A DNA stretch of 50,473 nt from Atribacteria bacterium SCGC AAA255-N14 (GCA_000405345.1 ASPC01000005.1:1-50473); one strand, 5' to 3'. Counted from the stretch's first letter, positions 29,316 to 39,541 are shown. Program-made: numbers and translations. The notes: generated from the sequence alone by a model not told the origin.

Positions 29316-31457
29316 ATGTTAGGAACTAAAGAAATTAAAATTAATTTGAATGGCAAAGTAATAAATATAGAAACCGGTAAAATTGCTAAACAGTCAGCCG
29401 GTTCGATTGTAGTTAGTTGTGAGGGAACTATCGTGCTGGTAACAGCAAACAGTTCCAAAGAACCACGCGAAGGGATAGACTTTTTCCCTTTAATGGTAGA
29501 TTATGAGGAAAAATTTTATGCTGCAGGTAAAATACCAGGTGGGTTTTTCAAAAGAGAGGGTAGACCAAGCAAGAATGCCATCTTAAACTCACGACTTATT
29601 GACCGCCCATTAAGGCCTTTGTTCCCCAAAGAATATAGAAATGATGTCCAGGTTATTGCTACCGTTTTGTCGTATGATCAAAAAAATTTACCGGATGTAC
29701 TTGCTGTAATAGGAGCTTCTGCGGCTTTATGGATATCGGACATTCCTTTTCTAGGCCCCATAGGAGCCGTCAGGATTGGACTGGTAGAAAAAGAATTCAT
29801 AGTTAATCCCGGCCCCGAGGAATTAGAAAACTCAGAATTAGACTTAATCATAGCTGGTACAAAAGATTCAATTATAATGATGGAAGGTGGGGCAAAAGAG
29901 GTACCCGAAGAAACTGTACTAAAGGCAATTGATATTGCTCAGGAAGCAATTAAAACCATTGTAGAAGGCCAGGAAAAATTAGCCGATATTTTGGGAAAAT
30001 CTAATATAAAAGAAGAAAAACAATATTCAGAAACAGCAAAATTGGAAGATAATTATCGTACAGAAATTAAAAATCTTTACGGAAAAGAAATTAAAAAATC
30101 AATATGTATAAGTGAAAAGAAGGAAAGAGAAAATGCATTAAAAAATATATCTAATCAGATTATTGAAAAACTATCCGCTGAGGGAGACAATTTATCTCTC
30201 TTGAAAAATGCCTATGATGAAGTTTACAAAGAGACTGTTCGTGATTTAATAATTCAGGAAAAAATAAGAGTAGACGGAAGAAAATTAGACGAAATACGGC
30301 CTATTAGCTGCGAAACCGGGGTGCTTCCTCGAGTTCATGGAAGTGCTTTATTTACCAGAGGTGAAACACAAGCCCTGGTTATCACTACCCTCGGAACCGT
30401 AAAAGATAGGCAATTCATAGATACTTTGGAAGACGAATCTTCAGAAAGTTTTTATCTGCATTATAATTTTCCGCCTTTTAGCGTTGGCGAGGTAAGACCA
30501 AGAAGAGGCCAATCAAGAAGAGAAATTGGTCATGGTTCATTAGCAGAAATGGCCCTAAAAGCGGTAATTCCCCCGGAAGAAAAATTCCCTTATACTATTC
30601 GCATAGTTTCTGAAATTTTAGAGTCAAATGGCTCTTCTTCTATGGCTTCTGTTTGCGGAGGAAGTCTATCCTTGTTTGACGCGGGAGTTGCTATTAAAAA
30701 TCCGGTAGCCGGAGTTGCCATGGGATTAGTAAAAGAAGGTGAAAATATAGAAATATTAACCGATATTTTAGGCTTAGAAGACCATTATGGTGATATGGAC
30801 TTTAAAGCCACCGGAACCGACCAGGGTATTACCGCTATTCAAATGGACCTGAAAATTGCGGGCATCTCAAAAGATACAATGCAAGATGTTTTACAGAGGT
30901 CAAAAGAGGCAAGATTATTTATCCTTGAAAAAATGAATAAAACAATGTCTAAACCTAAAGAAGAATTATCTAAATATGCGCCAAAAATATTAGTTATAAA
31001 TGTTGACCCCTCTAAAATTGGCATGGTAATCGGCCCCAGTGGTAAAAATATTAAAAAAATCATAGAAGTAACGGGTGCTTCTGTTGACATTAAAGATGAT
31101 GGAGAAATATTTATAGCTGCAACAGACGGAAAAACTCTGAAGCAAGCAAAAAAGATGATTGAAGATTTGGTAAGAGAAGCCAAGGTTGGCGAAACATATG
31201 AAGGAAGAGTGACCAGGACAACCAATTTTGGAGCTTTTGTCGAAATTTTCCCCGGCAAAGAAGGCCTGGTCCATATCTCTAAATTGTCACATGAACGAAT
31301 AAGGAGAGTTGAAGATGTAGTTAGGGTCAATGATAATATACTGGTTAAATGTATTGGAATTGATGATCAAGGTAGAGTTGACCTAAGAAAAATGGATAGC
31401 GATGAAAACAATATTGTAAACAATGATATTGATAAAAAAAATGAAAACTTAGATTAA
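29316..31457 (+). CDS. pnp: Polyribonucleotide nucleotidyltransferase (PNPase)
   Basis: 3'-5' phosphorolytic exoribonuclease of RNA decay. 713 residues: first RNase PH domain (about 10-145, [23 protein letters not shown]), helical linker, second RNase PH domain (about 325-545, [26 protein letters not shown] and catalytic-site [13 protein letters not shown]), KH domain ([25 protein letters not shown]) and S1 domain ([33 protein letters not shown]). AAGGAGG is 14 nt from the ATG. With rny (39163-39541) it gives the core RNA-decay set. Confidence 0.97.
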   Translation: MLGTKEIKINLNGKVINIETGKIAKQSAGSIVVSCEGTIVLVTANSSKEPREGIDFFPLMVDYEEKFYAAGKIPGGFFKREGRPSKNAILNSRLIDRPLRPLFPKEYRNDVQVIATVLSYDQKNLPDVLAVIGASAALWISDIPFLGPIGAVRIGLVEKEFIVNPGPEELENSELDLIIAGTKDSIIMMEGGAKEVPEETVLKAIDIAQEAIKTIVEGQEKLADILGKSNIKEEKQYSETAKLEDNYRTEIKNLYGKEIKKSICISEKKERENALKNISNQIIEKLSAEGDNLSLLKNAYDEVYKETVRDLIIQEKIRVDGRKLDEIRPISCETGVLPRVHGSALFTRGETQALVITTLGTVKDRQFIDTLEDESSESFYLHYNFPPFSVGEVRPRRGQSRREIGHGSLAEMALKAVIPPEEKFPYTIRIVSEILESNGSSSMASVCGGSLSLFDAGVAIKNPVAGVAMGLVKEGENIEILTDILGLEDHYGDMDFKATGTDQGITAIQMDLKIAGISKDTMQDVLQRSKEARLFILEKMNKTMSKPKEELSKYAPKILVINVDPSKIGMVIGPSGKNIKKIIEVTGASVDIKDDGEIFIAATDGKTLKQAKKMIEDLVREAKVGETYEGRVTRTTNFGAFVEIFPGKEGLVHISKLSHERIRRVEDVVRVNDNILVKCIGIDDQGRVDLRKMDSDENNIVNNDIDKKNENLD

Positions 31458-31509
31458 AATTTATAATCGTAATATAAAAAATAACAGATAAAGAAGTGGA
31501 TTTGGTGTA

Positions 31510-31977
31510 GTGGAGAATAATAAAGTAGAAATAAAAATAGAAAAAGTAGAAGGATGCGAGGATTTACCTTTGCCTATTTCCGCAAGTAAATTCTCCTCCG
31601 GAGTTGATTTGCTATGCGCAGAAGCTGCAGATACTGTATTAAAAACGGGTAAGAGAAAATTAATTTCTACCGGGATCAAAATTATGATTCCTGAAGGTTA
31701 TGAAGGTCAAATAAGACCTCGAAGCGGTCTATCTCTTAAACATGGTATTACGGTTTTAAATACCCCGGGTACTATTGACTCAGACTATAGAGGTATTGTA
31801 AAGGTAATATTAATCAATTTAGGCGAAGAAGATTTTAAGATACAAAGAGGAGATAGAATAGCCCAATTAGTAATCCAAAAAATATTTTTCCCTAATTTTA
31901 AAATTGTAGAGACCCTGGATAAAACCAAAAGGGGAGAAGGCGGCTTCGGACATAGCGGAATAGGAACTAGCGGATAG
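31510..31977 (+). CDS. dut: dUTP diphosphatase
   Basis: Hydrolyses dUTP to dUMP and PPi; homotrimer. 155 residues with GTG start. Motifs: SSGVDLLCA (1), IRPRSGLSLKHG (2), NTPGTIDSDYRGIVKVILINLG (3), IQRGDRIAQLVIQ (4) and RGEGGFGHSGIG (5), all present. The stop TAG (31975-31977) is the first unit of a TAGCGTTTAGCG array. Confidence 0.95.
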   Translation: MENNKVEIKIEKVEGCEDLPLPISASKFSSGVDLLCAEAADTVLKTGKRKLISTGIKIMIPEGYEGQIRPRSGLSLKHGITVLNTPGTIDSDYRGIVKVILINLGEEDFKIQRGDRIAQLVIQKIFFPNFKIVETLDKTKRGEGGFGHSGIGTSG

Positions 31978-32299
31978 CGTTTAGCGTAGAGCGTAGAGAG
32001 TATACATTTGGTTATATAGTTAATTGGTTACCTGATTAGCTGGTTTAAGAAAATAGAAGTCAGGAGCCAGAATTCAGAAGTCAGAAAAAAACAGAAGTGT
32101 TATTGCGAAGCAAAGCCGTGGCAATCACAATGACAAAAAGGAAAATCCATCCATAATAAGCAACACGAGATATGATTTTATTATGGCTTTTGTCTCCTGA
32201 ATTCTGACTCCCTCTTTCCTAACTATACGCTACACGCTATAATATTTACGCGATACTCGATACGCAATACGCGATACTTTATTTTGGCGGAGGTATTTA
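31978..32299. repeat. dut to Na/Pi-transporter repeat mosaic
   Basis: No gene is seen in 322 bases. AGCGTA array (31967-31998), ATATAGTTAATTGGTTACCTGATTAGCTGG (32014-32043), GTCAGGAGCCAGAATTCAGAAGTCAG (32058-32083), an ATTGCGAAGCAAAGCCGTGG / CAATCACAATGACA block (32101-32136), inverse TTCTGACTCC, inverse TACGCTACACGCT (32223-32240) and ATACTCGATACGCAATACGCG (32253-32275). Confidence 0.82.
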
Positions 32300-33913
32300 A
32301 TGACCACTGAACTAATCTTTGGTATGGTGGGAGGTCTGGGATTATTTTTATACGGAATGCAGCTGCTTAGTGATGGCTTACAAAAAGCTACTGGTGATAA
32401 AATACAGAGAATTCTGGAATTCTTAACCAACAAACCACTAATGGGTGTTGCAACCGGGGCTCTAATAACTTCCATTATTCAAAGTAGTAGTGCTACAAGT
32501 GTTATCACTATTGGATTGGTAAACGCAGGATTATTAAATTTGAAACAAGCTGTAAGCGTAATAGCTGGAGCAAACATAGGTACCACCGTAACCGCTCAGA
32601 TTGTATCTTTCCGTTTAGAGCAATATGCTCTTCCGGCAATTGGCATAGGTTTTATCATTAATTTTTTAGCTAAAAGGAAAAGTTATAAATATTTTGGGCA
32701 AATTTTACTCGGTTTTGGTATATTATTTTTGGGTTTATACACCATGTCTCAAGCTGTGAGGCCGCTAAGAAATTATACTCCATTCTTAGATTTATTAATG
32801 AATATTTCTCACAATCCTTTATTGGGCATTGCGGTTGCTGCAATCTTTACCGCCATAATTCAAAGCAGTAGTGCTACTACTGCCATTGTAATTGCCATGT
32901 CTATTCAAGGTATAATCGGTATAGAAGCAGCAATCCCCCTTATTTTGGGAAGCAATATAGGAACTTGTTTTACTGCAGTAATTGCCAGCATAGGTAGTTC
33001 TATAACCGGGAAAAGAGTCGCTCTTTCTCATCTATTTTTTAATATCGGAGGAGTTGTTCTATTTCTATTCTTTATAAATAAATTCTCATACCTGGTATCA
33101 TTGACCTCATCAAGTATCCCAAGGCAAATCGCCAATGCTCATACTTTATTTAATATAATTAATGCAGCAATATTACTTCCATTTCTTTCTTTGTTTGTTA
33201 AATTTATAGTTAAACTTTTACCAGGAGAAGAGATTGTCATCAAGAAAGGCCCAATTTACCTAAATAAAGATATGATAATTACACCATCCCTCGCTTTGAG
33301 CCAGGTAACCAAAGAACTGGTTAGAATGGGTGAAATGGTTGAGAGTATGTTAAATGATGTAATCATGTCTTTTATTCAAAATGACCTAAATATTTTAAAA
33401 AATGTATATTTGAAAGAAGAGGTAGTAAATACTTTAGAAAAGGAGATTACCAAATATTTAGTATTAATAGCCCAGAATTCTCTTAGTCCTAAACAATCAA
33501 AAAGATTAACCGATTTAATGAATATAGTTAATGATATAGAAAGAGTAGGGGATCATGCTGAAAATTTAGCTGAACTTGCCGAAGAAAAAATAAATGAAAA
33601 GCTGCCTTTTAGTGAAAAAGCTTTAGATGAACTAAAATCTATGTTTTCTAAAGTCCAATTTTCCTTAAATAAAACGATTTTAGCATTAAAAAATAGAGAT
33701 ATAGAGTTAGCTCGAGAGGTAGCTTTAAAAGAAGATGAAATTGATAATATAGAAAAAGGACTTCGTAATAATCATATAAATAGGCTAAACCAAGGCATTT
33801 GTTATCCGGAATCCGGTGTTATCTTTTTAGATATAATAAGTAATTTAGAAAGAGTTGGAGACCACGCTAATAACATTAGTTTGATGGTAATCGATGAGCT
33901 TTCCCAAAGTTAG
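32300..33913 (+). CDS. Na+/phosphate cotransporter (NptA/PhoU-domain family)
   Basis: Membrane transporter, PF02690 type. 537 residues. Two repeated Na/Pi modules, each with the QSSSATS/QSSSATT signature (IIQSSSATSVITIGLV near 58 and IIQSSSATTAIVIAM near 190), with GANIGTTVTA and GSNIGTCFTA. About 8-9 hydrophobic helices run to residue 310, then a cytoplasmic PhoU-like helical domain (about 340-535, NDIERVGDHAENLAEL and SNLERVGDHANNISLM). GGAGG is 6 nt from the ATG. Substrate is inferred from the family. Confidence 0.9.
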   Translation: MTTELIFGMVGGLGLFLYGMQLLSDGLQKATGDKIQRILEFLTNKPLMGVATGALITSIIQSSSATSVITIGLVNAGLLNLKQAVSVIAGANIGTTVTAQIVSFRLEQYALPAIGIGFIINFLAKRKSYKYFGQILLGFGILFLGLYTMSQAVRPLRNYTPFLDLLMNISHNPLLGIAVAAIFTAIIQSSSATTAIVIAMSIQGIIGIEAAIPLILGSNIGTCFTAVIASIGSSITGKRVALSHLFFNIGGVVLFLFFINKFSYLVSLTSSSIPRQIANAHTLFNIINAAILLPFLSLFVKFIVKLLPGEEIVIKKGPIYLNKDMIITPSLALSQVTKELVRMGEMVESMLNDVIMSFIQNDLNILKNVYLKEEVVNTLEKEITKYLVLIAQNSLSPKQSKRLTDLMNIVNDIERVGDHAENLAELAEEKINEKLPFSEKALDELKSMFSKVQFSLNKTILALKNRDIELAREVALKEDEIDNIEKGLRNNHINRLNQGICYPESGVIFLDIISNLERVGDHANNISLMVIDELSQS

Positions 33914-33921
33914 AGGAATAT

Positions 33922-34749
33922 ATGTCATTAATATTATTAGGGCTAATACAAGGGTTGACTGAATTTTTTCCGGTAAGCAGTTCCGGACATTTAGTAATAG
34001 CAAAATATTTCTTGCAGCTAAAATTGCCGGGTGCGGCATTTGAGGCATTTTTGCATTTTGGAACAATTATCGCCGTAATAGTACTCTTTAGAAAAGATCT
34101 TAAAGAATTAGTAATTTCTTTTTTTGACAGTATTTATAAACTATCTCGGGGAGAAAATATATTAAATATTTTTAAAAATAATTCATCATCAAAACTTGCC
34201 TGGTTTTTAGTAATCAGTACCATGCCGGCAGCAATTATCGGATATACTTTTAGCTCTTATTTTGAAATACTTTTTGCTAAGCCTATAATAACTGCCTTTA
34301 TGTTAATTATTACGGGAGCCTTACTTTGGGTTGGAAATAAAAAATATTCAAAAGGTAATAAAAATATTTCGAAAATTACTTACAAAGATGCTATTATTAT
34401 AGGGATAGCTCAGGCCCTCGCTATTTTTCCGGGGATATCGAGGTCCGGTTTAACCGTTATCGCCGGATTATCTAGAAACTTAGATCGAGAATTTGCGGCA
34501 AAATATTCCTTTATACTATCTGTACCGATCATTTTAGGTGCTTCAATTTTTAAAATTAGTGAGATATCTTCTTTAAATATAAATTTAAATATTATGATAT
34601 TATCCGGGTTTGTAGCGGCTATATCAAGCTATGGGGCTATGAAAATATTTATAGGATTATTAAAAAAACAAAAAATATACTTTTTTTCATATTATCTTTG
34701 GATGGTATCTGGTTTAACAATTTGGATGTCTTTATCGAGAGGATTTTGA
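33922..34749 (+). CDS. uppP: Undecaprenyl-diphosphatase (BacA/UppP)
   Basis: Dephosphorylates undecaprenyl pyrophosphate to recycle the lipid carrier for the cell wall; also gives bacitracin resistance. 275 residues with about 8 membrane helices. Signature blocks QGLTEFFPVSSSGHLVIAKYFL and the second PGISRSGLTVIAGLSRN, both with the catalytic Glu/Ser/Arg residues. Starts 8 bases after the transporter, ends 4 bases before ftsK. Confidence 0.95.
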   Translation: MSLILLGLIQGLTEFFPVSSSGHLVIAKYFLQLKLPGAAFEAFLHFGTIIAVIVLFRKDLKELVISFFDSIYKLSRGENILNIFKNNSSSKLAWFLVISTMPAAIIGYTFSSYFEILFAKPIITAFMLIITGALLWVGNKKYSKGNKNISKITYKDAIIIGIAQALAIFPGISRSGLTVIAGLSRNLDREFAAKYSFILSVPIILGASIFKISEISSLNINLNIMILSGFVAAISSYGAMKIFIGLLKKQKIYFFSYYLWMVSGLTIWMSLSRGF

Positions 34750-34753
34750 TAAA

Positions 34754-36910
34754 TTGAAAATTAAGAAAAAGAACACTAAAAATGAAACCATAAGTATAAT
34801 TCTTATTGCATTTTCCTTGTTATATATTTTCGCTTTTATCTTCACTGATAAAATGGGGATAGTCGGAAAAATAATTGTTCAAACAGCAACTCGCAATATT
34901 GGTCTCGGTGCCTATATCTTCCCCGTCTTGTTATTATTCTTGGGAATTTTAATTTTTTTTAATTATAAACCACCCAATCCTTATCATAAACTTTTCGGTA
35001 TTAGTTTTTTATTTATTATATTTCTTGTATTTATCCATCTTAAATTACTATTACTTGATAATCCCTATCCATTGGCAATGAAAGGAGCCGGCGGGGGTTT
35101 ATTAGGTTATTATTTTGCCAATTCTTTATATCTTTACTTTGGAATAAAAGGTGCTTATCTTGTTCTGATATCTCTTAGTTTGCTATCCGCCCTATTTATA
35201 ACTGAAATATCCTATTTTTATATATTTAGCAACCTGGGAAATAAAATAAAGAAAATATTCAATAATATTTATAATATTTCAAAAAATATAGGAACAAAAA
35301 TATCTAAAATTTCAAGGCACAAAGAGGAACCCGATTATAAAGAATACGAAGAAGATGAAATGCCTAAAAGAATATTTAAGATAAAAAGAACAAGGAAAAA
35401 AGAAAAGAAATTAGAAGAAGAGAAAATGTTAGATAGAGATTATAAAGAATCCAATCAGGAACCCAAGGTAGACATATATCAAGTTCCACCCCTGTCACTA
35501 CTATCTGACTCGTACGCTGAAGATAAGACAGATATCAAATTAAATATTGAGGAAAATGTAAAAACACTCGAAAAAACCTTCACTAATTTTGGAATCGATG
35601 CAAAAGTCGTTGGGGTTATCCACGGACCAACTGTTACCCGATATGAAATACATCCTGCACCGGGGGTTAAAATATCTAAGATAACTAATTTAAGCAATGA
35701 TATCGCTTTATCGTTTGCGGTAGCCTCAGTCAGAATAGAAGCACCAATACCCGGTAAAAATGCTGTAGGAATCGAAGTCCCTAACCGTAAAAGAATAAAT
35801 GTTTATTTAAAAGAAATATTACAAAGTAGTGAATTTCAAAATGGAAAATATAAAATACCCATAGCCTTAGGAATAGATATTGGAGGCAAGCCCATAATTT
35901 CAGACCTAACCGAACTTCCTCATTTATTAATTGCCGGGGCAACCGGATCAGGGAAAAGTGTATGTATTAATAATATAATATTGAGTATTCTTTATAAACT
36001 TAACCCGGAAACAGTAAAATTTATTATGATTGACCCAAAAAGAGTAGAACTAAATATTTACAACGGCATTCCACATTTATTAATACCCATTGTAACCGAT
36101 GCAAGTCAAGCCATTAAAGTATTAAACTGGTCGATATCTGAAATGGAAAAAAGATTTAAAATATTTGCAGAAGCAGGAGTCAGGAATTTAGACGGCTATA
36201 ATGAATATGTTATAAATATGAATAATGATACTGAACCCTTACCCTACATTATAATAGTAATCGATGAATTAGCTGATTTAATGCTATCTTCTCCGGTAAA
36301 AGCCGAGGAATCATTATGTAGGTTAGCCCAGATGACCAGAGCAACCGGCATTCATTTAATAATAGCTACTCAACGTCCTTCTGTAGATATTATTACCGGT
36401 TCGATAAAGGTTAATTTCCCTTCCAGGATTGCCTTTGCAGTTTCTACCCAGGTTGATTCAAGGACTATATTAGATGTTAATGGGGCCGAAAAATTGTTAG
36501 GAAATGGTGATATGCTATTTTCACCGGTTGGTGTCTCCAAACCAATTAGGGCTCAAGGAGCTTTTGTAGTAGAAAAAGAAATTAGAAATGTGGTATCCTA
36601 TTTAATGAAACATTCCCCCTCTCCTGAATATGAGCAGGAAGTGTTAGAATATAAAAAGAGTAAAGGTCTAATGCGGGAAACAGAAGAAGAGGAAGAAGAT
36701 GAATTATTCAATGATGCTGTTTCTATTATTATCAATAGTAAACAAGCTTCAATATCCATATTGCAGAGGAAGCTTCGAATTGGTTACACCCGCGCAGCTC
36801 GATTGATAGATGTAATGGAAAAAAAGAGAATCGTGGGACCATACGATGGTCGAAATCCAAGAAAAATATTAATTTCTAATGAAGAATACTTAAGTAAGTA
36901 TGATAAGTAA
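34754..36910 (+). CDS. ftsK: DNA translocase FtsK/SpoIIIE
   Basis: Hexameric ATP-driven motor that clears chromosomal DNA from the division septum. 718 residues, TTG start. Four or five transmembrane helices (about 12-160), a charged linker (about 175-255), alpha/beta motor domains with Walker A AGATGSGKSV near 397 and Walker B IIVIDELADLM, and a C-terminal gamma winged-helix domain (about 655-715, ISILQRKLRIGYTRAARLIDVMEKKRIVGP) for reading polar sequences. Length is typical. The stop TAA opens an AAACTAAAAACTTAAAGCGC module. Last intact gene before the nucleoside operon. Confidence 0.96.
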   Translation: MKIKKKNTKNETISIILIAFSLLYIFAFIFTDKMGIVGKIIVQTATRNIGLGAYIFPVLLLFLGILIFFNYKPPNPYHKLFGISFLFIIFLVFIHLKLLLLDNPYPLAMKGAGGGLLGYYFANSLYLYFGIKGAYLVLISLSLLSALFITEISYFYIFSNLGNKIKKIFNNIYNISKNIGTKISKISRHKEEPDYKEYEEDEMPKRIFKIKRTRKKEKKLEEEKMLDRDYKESNQEPKVDIYQVPPLSLLSDSYAEDKTDIKLNIEENVKTLEKTFTNFGIDAKVVGVIHGPTVTRYEIHPAPGVKISKITNLSNDIALSFAVASVRIEAPIPGKNAVGIEVPNRKRINVYLKEILQSSEFQNGKYKIPIALGIDIGGKPIISDLTELPHLLIAGATGSGKSVCINNIILSILYKLNPETVKFIMIDPKRVELNIYNGIPHLLIPIVTDASQAIKVLNWSISEMEKRFKIFAEAGVRNLDGYNEYVINMNNDTEPLPYIIIVIDELADLMLSSPVKAEESLCRLAQMTRATGIHLIIATQRPSVDIITGSIKVNFPSRIAFAVSTQVDSRTILDVNGAEKLLGNGDMLFSPVGVSKPIRAQGAFVVEKEIRNVVSYLMKHSPSPEYEQEVLEYKKSKGLMRETEEEEEDELFNDAVSIIINSKQASISILQRKLRIGYTRAARLIDVMEKKRIVGPYDGRNPRKILISNEEYLSKYDK

Positions 36911-37548
36911 ACTAAAAACTTAAAGCGCAAAACGCAAAACCATAGCTCAAAATTTAAAATTAGGAAGACAGAATTCAGAAGCCAGAATGAAAAGACAGAA
37001 ATGTCATTGTGGAAGAGTCATCTATTTTGTCATTTGAGCAGTTTCCTCTCTGTTATTGCGAGGAAGCGGAAGCGACCGAAGCAATCCCAGTATAGAAGAT
37101 TATTTATTGATTTTTAGAATAGCGTAGAGCGTACAGCGGGTAGCACATAAAATAGTTATCTAGTTAGTTGGTTACCTGGTTAAGGAAATAAAAGCTAAAT
37201 TTTTATCGCGTATCGTATGAAGAGAATAGTGCTATTTTATTTTTTCTTAATTGGCAAATCGGTCAATTATTTAATTGGTAAATCGGCAGATGTCATTCCC
37301 GCGGAAGCGGGAATCCAGTACATGTACCTCACGATTTTTAATCGGTCAATCGGTGAATTAATTTATTGGCAAATTGGTCAATTATCATAATGTTTTTAAA
37401 GAATTTGTTTTTTATGAAAAAATATTTATTATTTTTTCATTTTTAAGCAGGAAAAAGATAATCGGTGTCGTATTAATATATTAAGGAACATAAAATAACT
37501 AACTATCTTGATACTTATGGTAGAAATCTATTTTTAAGGGGGTGATAG
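36911..37548. repeat. ftsK-bmp intergenic region, many repeat modules
   Basis: No gene longer than the leader ORF is seen. In order: CTAAAAACTTAAAGCGCAAAACGC (36911-36938), CAGAATTCAGAAGCCAG (36968-36984), GAGGAAGCGGAAGCGACCG / AAGCAATCCCAG (37058-37090), AGCGTAGAGCGTACAGCGGG (37123-37141), AGTTATCTAGTTAGTTGG / TTACCTGGTTAAGG (37154-37185), AATTGGNN units (37249-37290), TCATTCCCGCGG-AAGCGGGAATCC palindromic block (37292-37318), and more AATCGG/AATTGG units (37339-37387). The last 150 bases are plain AT-rich leader. Confidence 0.8.
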
Positions 37549-37587
37549 ATGAATTATTTTTCTGTCTGCATAAAAGTAAAATTGTGA
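37549..37587 (+). CDS. Possible 12-residue leader peptide before the BMP protein gene
   Basis: ATG-TGA frame encoding MNYFSVCIKVKL, preceded by AAGGGGGTGAT (about 4-7 nt spacing), the strongest Shine-Dalgarno in the neighbourhood and stronger than needed by chance. It ends 36 bases before the bmp start. No clear attenuator hairpin follows, so a regulatory role is only a suggestion; it could be a chance frame. Confidence 0.4.
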   Translation: MNYFSVCIKVKL

Positions 37588-37623
37588 TTTTAAGTTTTTT
37601 AAAAATGAAAGGAGATTTCAAAA

Positions 37624-38772
37624 ATGAAAAAGAATCTATTAGTAGTAACCGCTTTAGTAATAATCTTAAGTTTATGTTTTTCTTCTACAGTTTTTTCTGC
37701 AGAACCACTTAAAGTTGGTATAGTAACAGATGTCGGTGGAAGAGGAGACAGATCATTTAATGATTCTGCAATTCGTGGACTAGAGACATGGGCAGCAAAA
37801 GTAAAATATGTACAAGGTGGCGGATATGAACCTATGAGTGATGCAGATTTTAATGCAAGTATTCCTAAAGATTTAGCAGGTGCAAATATTAAACCTCTAA
37901 ATGTAGTTCCTATTGTTCTTGAATCAAAAGATATGAAAGATTATATACCAAATATTACCACATTAATTGAGCAAGCGAATTGTGATTTGGTAATTGGTGT
38001 TGGATTTATGCTTGCAGGTGCAATTGGTGAATCTGCCATAAAATATCCTGATACAATATTTATGTTAGTTGATGGACTTCCTGTAGATGAAACTGGAACT
38101 GTGATAGATCCTCCAAATGTAGTAGGTTATTTATTTAATGAACATGAATGTGGATTTTTAGTAGGAGCAATTGCAGGATATGCAACAAAAGCAGATAAGG
38201 TGGGTTATATTGGTGGTATGCCGATTCCCCCGGTAACAAGATATGAAGCAGGATATTGGGCAGGTGTAAAGACAACAAATCCTGATGCTGCAATTTATGG
38301 ACAATATACCGGCAGCTTTACCGAACCAGCATTGGGCAAAAGTTCTGCCGAGTCTCAAATAAGCCAGGGATGTGATATATTATTTCATGCAGCAGGTGCA
38401 ACCGGAAATGGCATGTTCCAATCAATCTGTGAAAAGGGAGATCCTTATTGGGGTATTGGAGTTGATGTAGATATGGGTCTTGATCCCAATCTTTGCCCTG
38501 ATAGAACACTTACTTCTGCTTTAAAACATTTGGATTATGCAACATATCTTATAATTAAGAGCATCGTAGATGACACATTTCAAAGTGGTGTTAAAGTAAT
38601 GACATTGAAAGATGGTGGAGTAACTTATGCTCCTGATCACGTAAAAGATGTTCTTACGCAAGAACAAATTGATAAGGTAGAGCATTTAAGACAAATGGTT
38701 ATTGATGGTGAAGTTACAGTACCACAGGATCCAAAAGATGTTAAAGCTTGGAATCCTCCAACTAATTTTTAA
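37624..38772 (+). CDS. BMP-family nucleoside-binding protein of an ABC transporter
   Basis: Extracellular substrate-binding protein of the PnrA/BmpA (NupN/TmpC) family, which bind purine nucleosides. 382 residues. Signal peptide at about 1-26 (KKNLLVVTALVIILSLCFSSTVFSA, likely cut before EPLKVG); the Cys in LSLC is not a good lipobox. Family blocks VGIVTDVGGRGDRSFNDSAIRG, DLVIGVGFM, YPDTIFMLVDG, EHECGFLVGAIAGYATK, VGYIGGM, GCDILFHAAGATGNGMF. AAAGGAG is 9 nt upstream. First gene of the operon whose ATPase, permeases, ahcY and ada lie in the inverted right part of the window. Confidence 0.93.
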   Translation: MKKNLLVVTALVIILSLCFSSTVFSAEPLKVGIVTDVGGRGDRSFNDSAIRGLETWAAKVKYVQGGGYEPMSDADFNASIPKDLAGANIKPLNVVPIVLESKDMKDYIPNITTLIEQANCDLVIGVGFMLAGAIGESAIKYPDTIFMLVDGLPVDETGTVIDPPNVVGYLFNEHECGFLVGAIAGYATKADKVGYIGGMPIPPVTRYEAGYWAGVKTTNPDAAIYGQYTGSFTEPALGKSSAESQISQGCDILFHAAGATGNGMFQSICEKGDPYWGIGVDVDMGLDPNLCPDRTLTSALKHLDYATYLIIKSIVDDTFQSGVKVMTLKDGGVTYAPDHVKDVLTQEQIDKVEHLRQMVIDGEVTVPQDPKDVKAWNPPTNF

Positions 38773-38791
38773 TTAAAGAAATTGAGAACCG

Positions 38792-38837
38792 ATACAGGAT
38801 GCAGGGAGGGGTGATTAATCTCCCCTGCGTCCTGTAT
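38792..38837 (+). promoter_or_regulatory. Strong intercistronic hairpin between bmp and the ATPase gene
   Basis: ATACAGGATGCAGGG ... CCCTGCGTCCTGTAT: about 15 paired bases (one G-T) around a loop of about 16, followed by ATTATATT. It fits a partial terminator or 3' mRNA stabiliser that raises binding-protein mRNA relative to the downstream transporter genes, as in many ABC operons. Role inferred. Confidence 0.7.
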
Positions 38838-38856
38838 ATTATATTGAGAGGTAATT

Positions 38857-39162
38857 ATGAGAGCATTAGAAGTTAAGAATATTATTAAACAATTTCCGGG
38901 TGTTCTTGCGAATGATAAAATAAATCTTTCTGTAGACAAAGGAAAAATATTTGCTATTGTAGGAGAAAATGGAGCGGGAAAGTCTACTCTTATGAAAATT
39001 ATTTACGGATTATACACTCCTACATCAGGTGAAATTTATGTGTTTGGCAAAAAAACAGATATAAAGAACCCTCATGATGCAATTAATTTAAAAATAGGTA
39101 TGGTACACCAGGAATTCATGTTAATACCACGTTTTACTGTAACGCAGAATATTGTTCTTGGT
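38857..39162 (+). CDS. ABC transporter ATPase (NupO-like), first 102 codons, cut by the inversion join
   Basis: N-terminal part of a two-cassette ATPase for nucleoside uptake: ALEVKNIIKQFPGVLANDKINL, Walker A VGENGAGKSTLMKIIYGLY, Q-loop region KIGMVHQEFMLIPRFTVTQNIVLG. The frame continues past 39162 only by reading antisense rny sequence and stops at 39276, so that extended reading is an artefact. The missing 405 residues are on the minus strand at 50378-49161; joined they give an in-frame 507-residue protein, the normal size. RBS GAGAGG is 5 nt upstream. Confidence 0.93.
39068..39162. repeat. 95-bp perfect inverted repeat, internal copy
   Basis: Exact reverse complement of 50379-50473, inside the ABC ATPase coding sequence. 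The match ends at 39162, exactly where plus-strand sequence switches from ATPase to antisense rny. The far copy ends exactly at the contig end. Confidence 0.96.
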
Positions 39163-39541
39163 ATAGATTATTGGTTTTTTGGATATTGTTTTCGAGTTCT
39201 TTTTCTTTACAATCTAATGATTTTTCTCTTTTTTCAAGTGACTCTATTTTTTGAACCAAGCTATTGCTTCTGCTAATTAAGCTGCTCTCAAGCCTTTGCA
39301 TTTCAATTCGTTTTTGTTTGATTTCACTATCAGCATCTCTTTTAATATTATAAGCTTCTTCTTTTGCCTGTAACTCTGTTTCTTTCTTGAGGGAATTCGC
39401 TTCTCTTTCGGCATTTTCTATAATATTTTTAGCGCTTAGTTCAGCTGATGATATTTTTGCCTTGGCAATATACTTAGTGATTAAATAACCTATTATTATA
39501 CCAATAAGGATGTTTAGCGTAATAATATAGTAAATTTTAAT
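39163..39541 (-). CDS. rny: Ribonuclease Y, first 126 codons, 3' part missing; apparent AUU start
   Basis: Membrane-anchored endoribonuclease that starts mRNA decay. Only the N terminus is present: one transmembrane helix (about 2-23, KIYYIITLNILIGIIIGYLI), then the family's long charged coiled coil (IIENAEREANSLKKETELQAKEEAYNIKRDADSEIKQKRIEMQRLE and KIESLEKREKSL). The catalytic KH and HD domains are beyond the join at 39163. AGGAGG on the minus strand is followed 9 nt later by ATT (39541-39539); no ATG, GTG or TTG lies between the upstream in-frame TGA and the membrane helix. Order recA-recX-rny is common. Recognised by family resemblance, no search run. Confidence 0.85.

Noticed and set aside
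37388..37548. Purine riboswitch before the nucleoside transporter operon
   Set aside because: No three-way-junction signature of the purine or PreQ1/2'-dG aptamers could be found in the leader.
38857..39276. A 139-residue ABC-like protein with a novel hydrophobic tail
   Set aside because: The tail after residue 102 is antisense rny sequence read across the inversion join, not a new domain.
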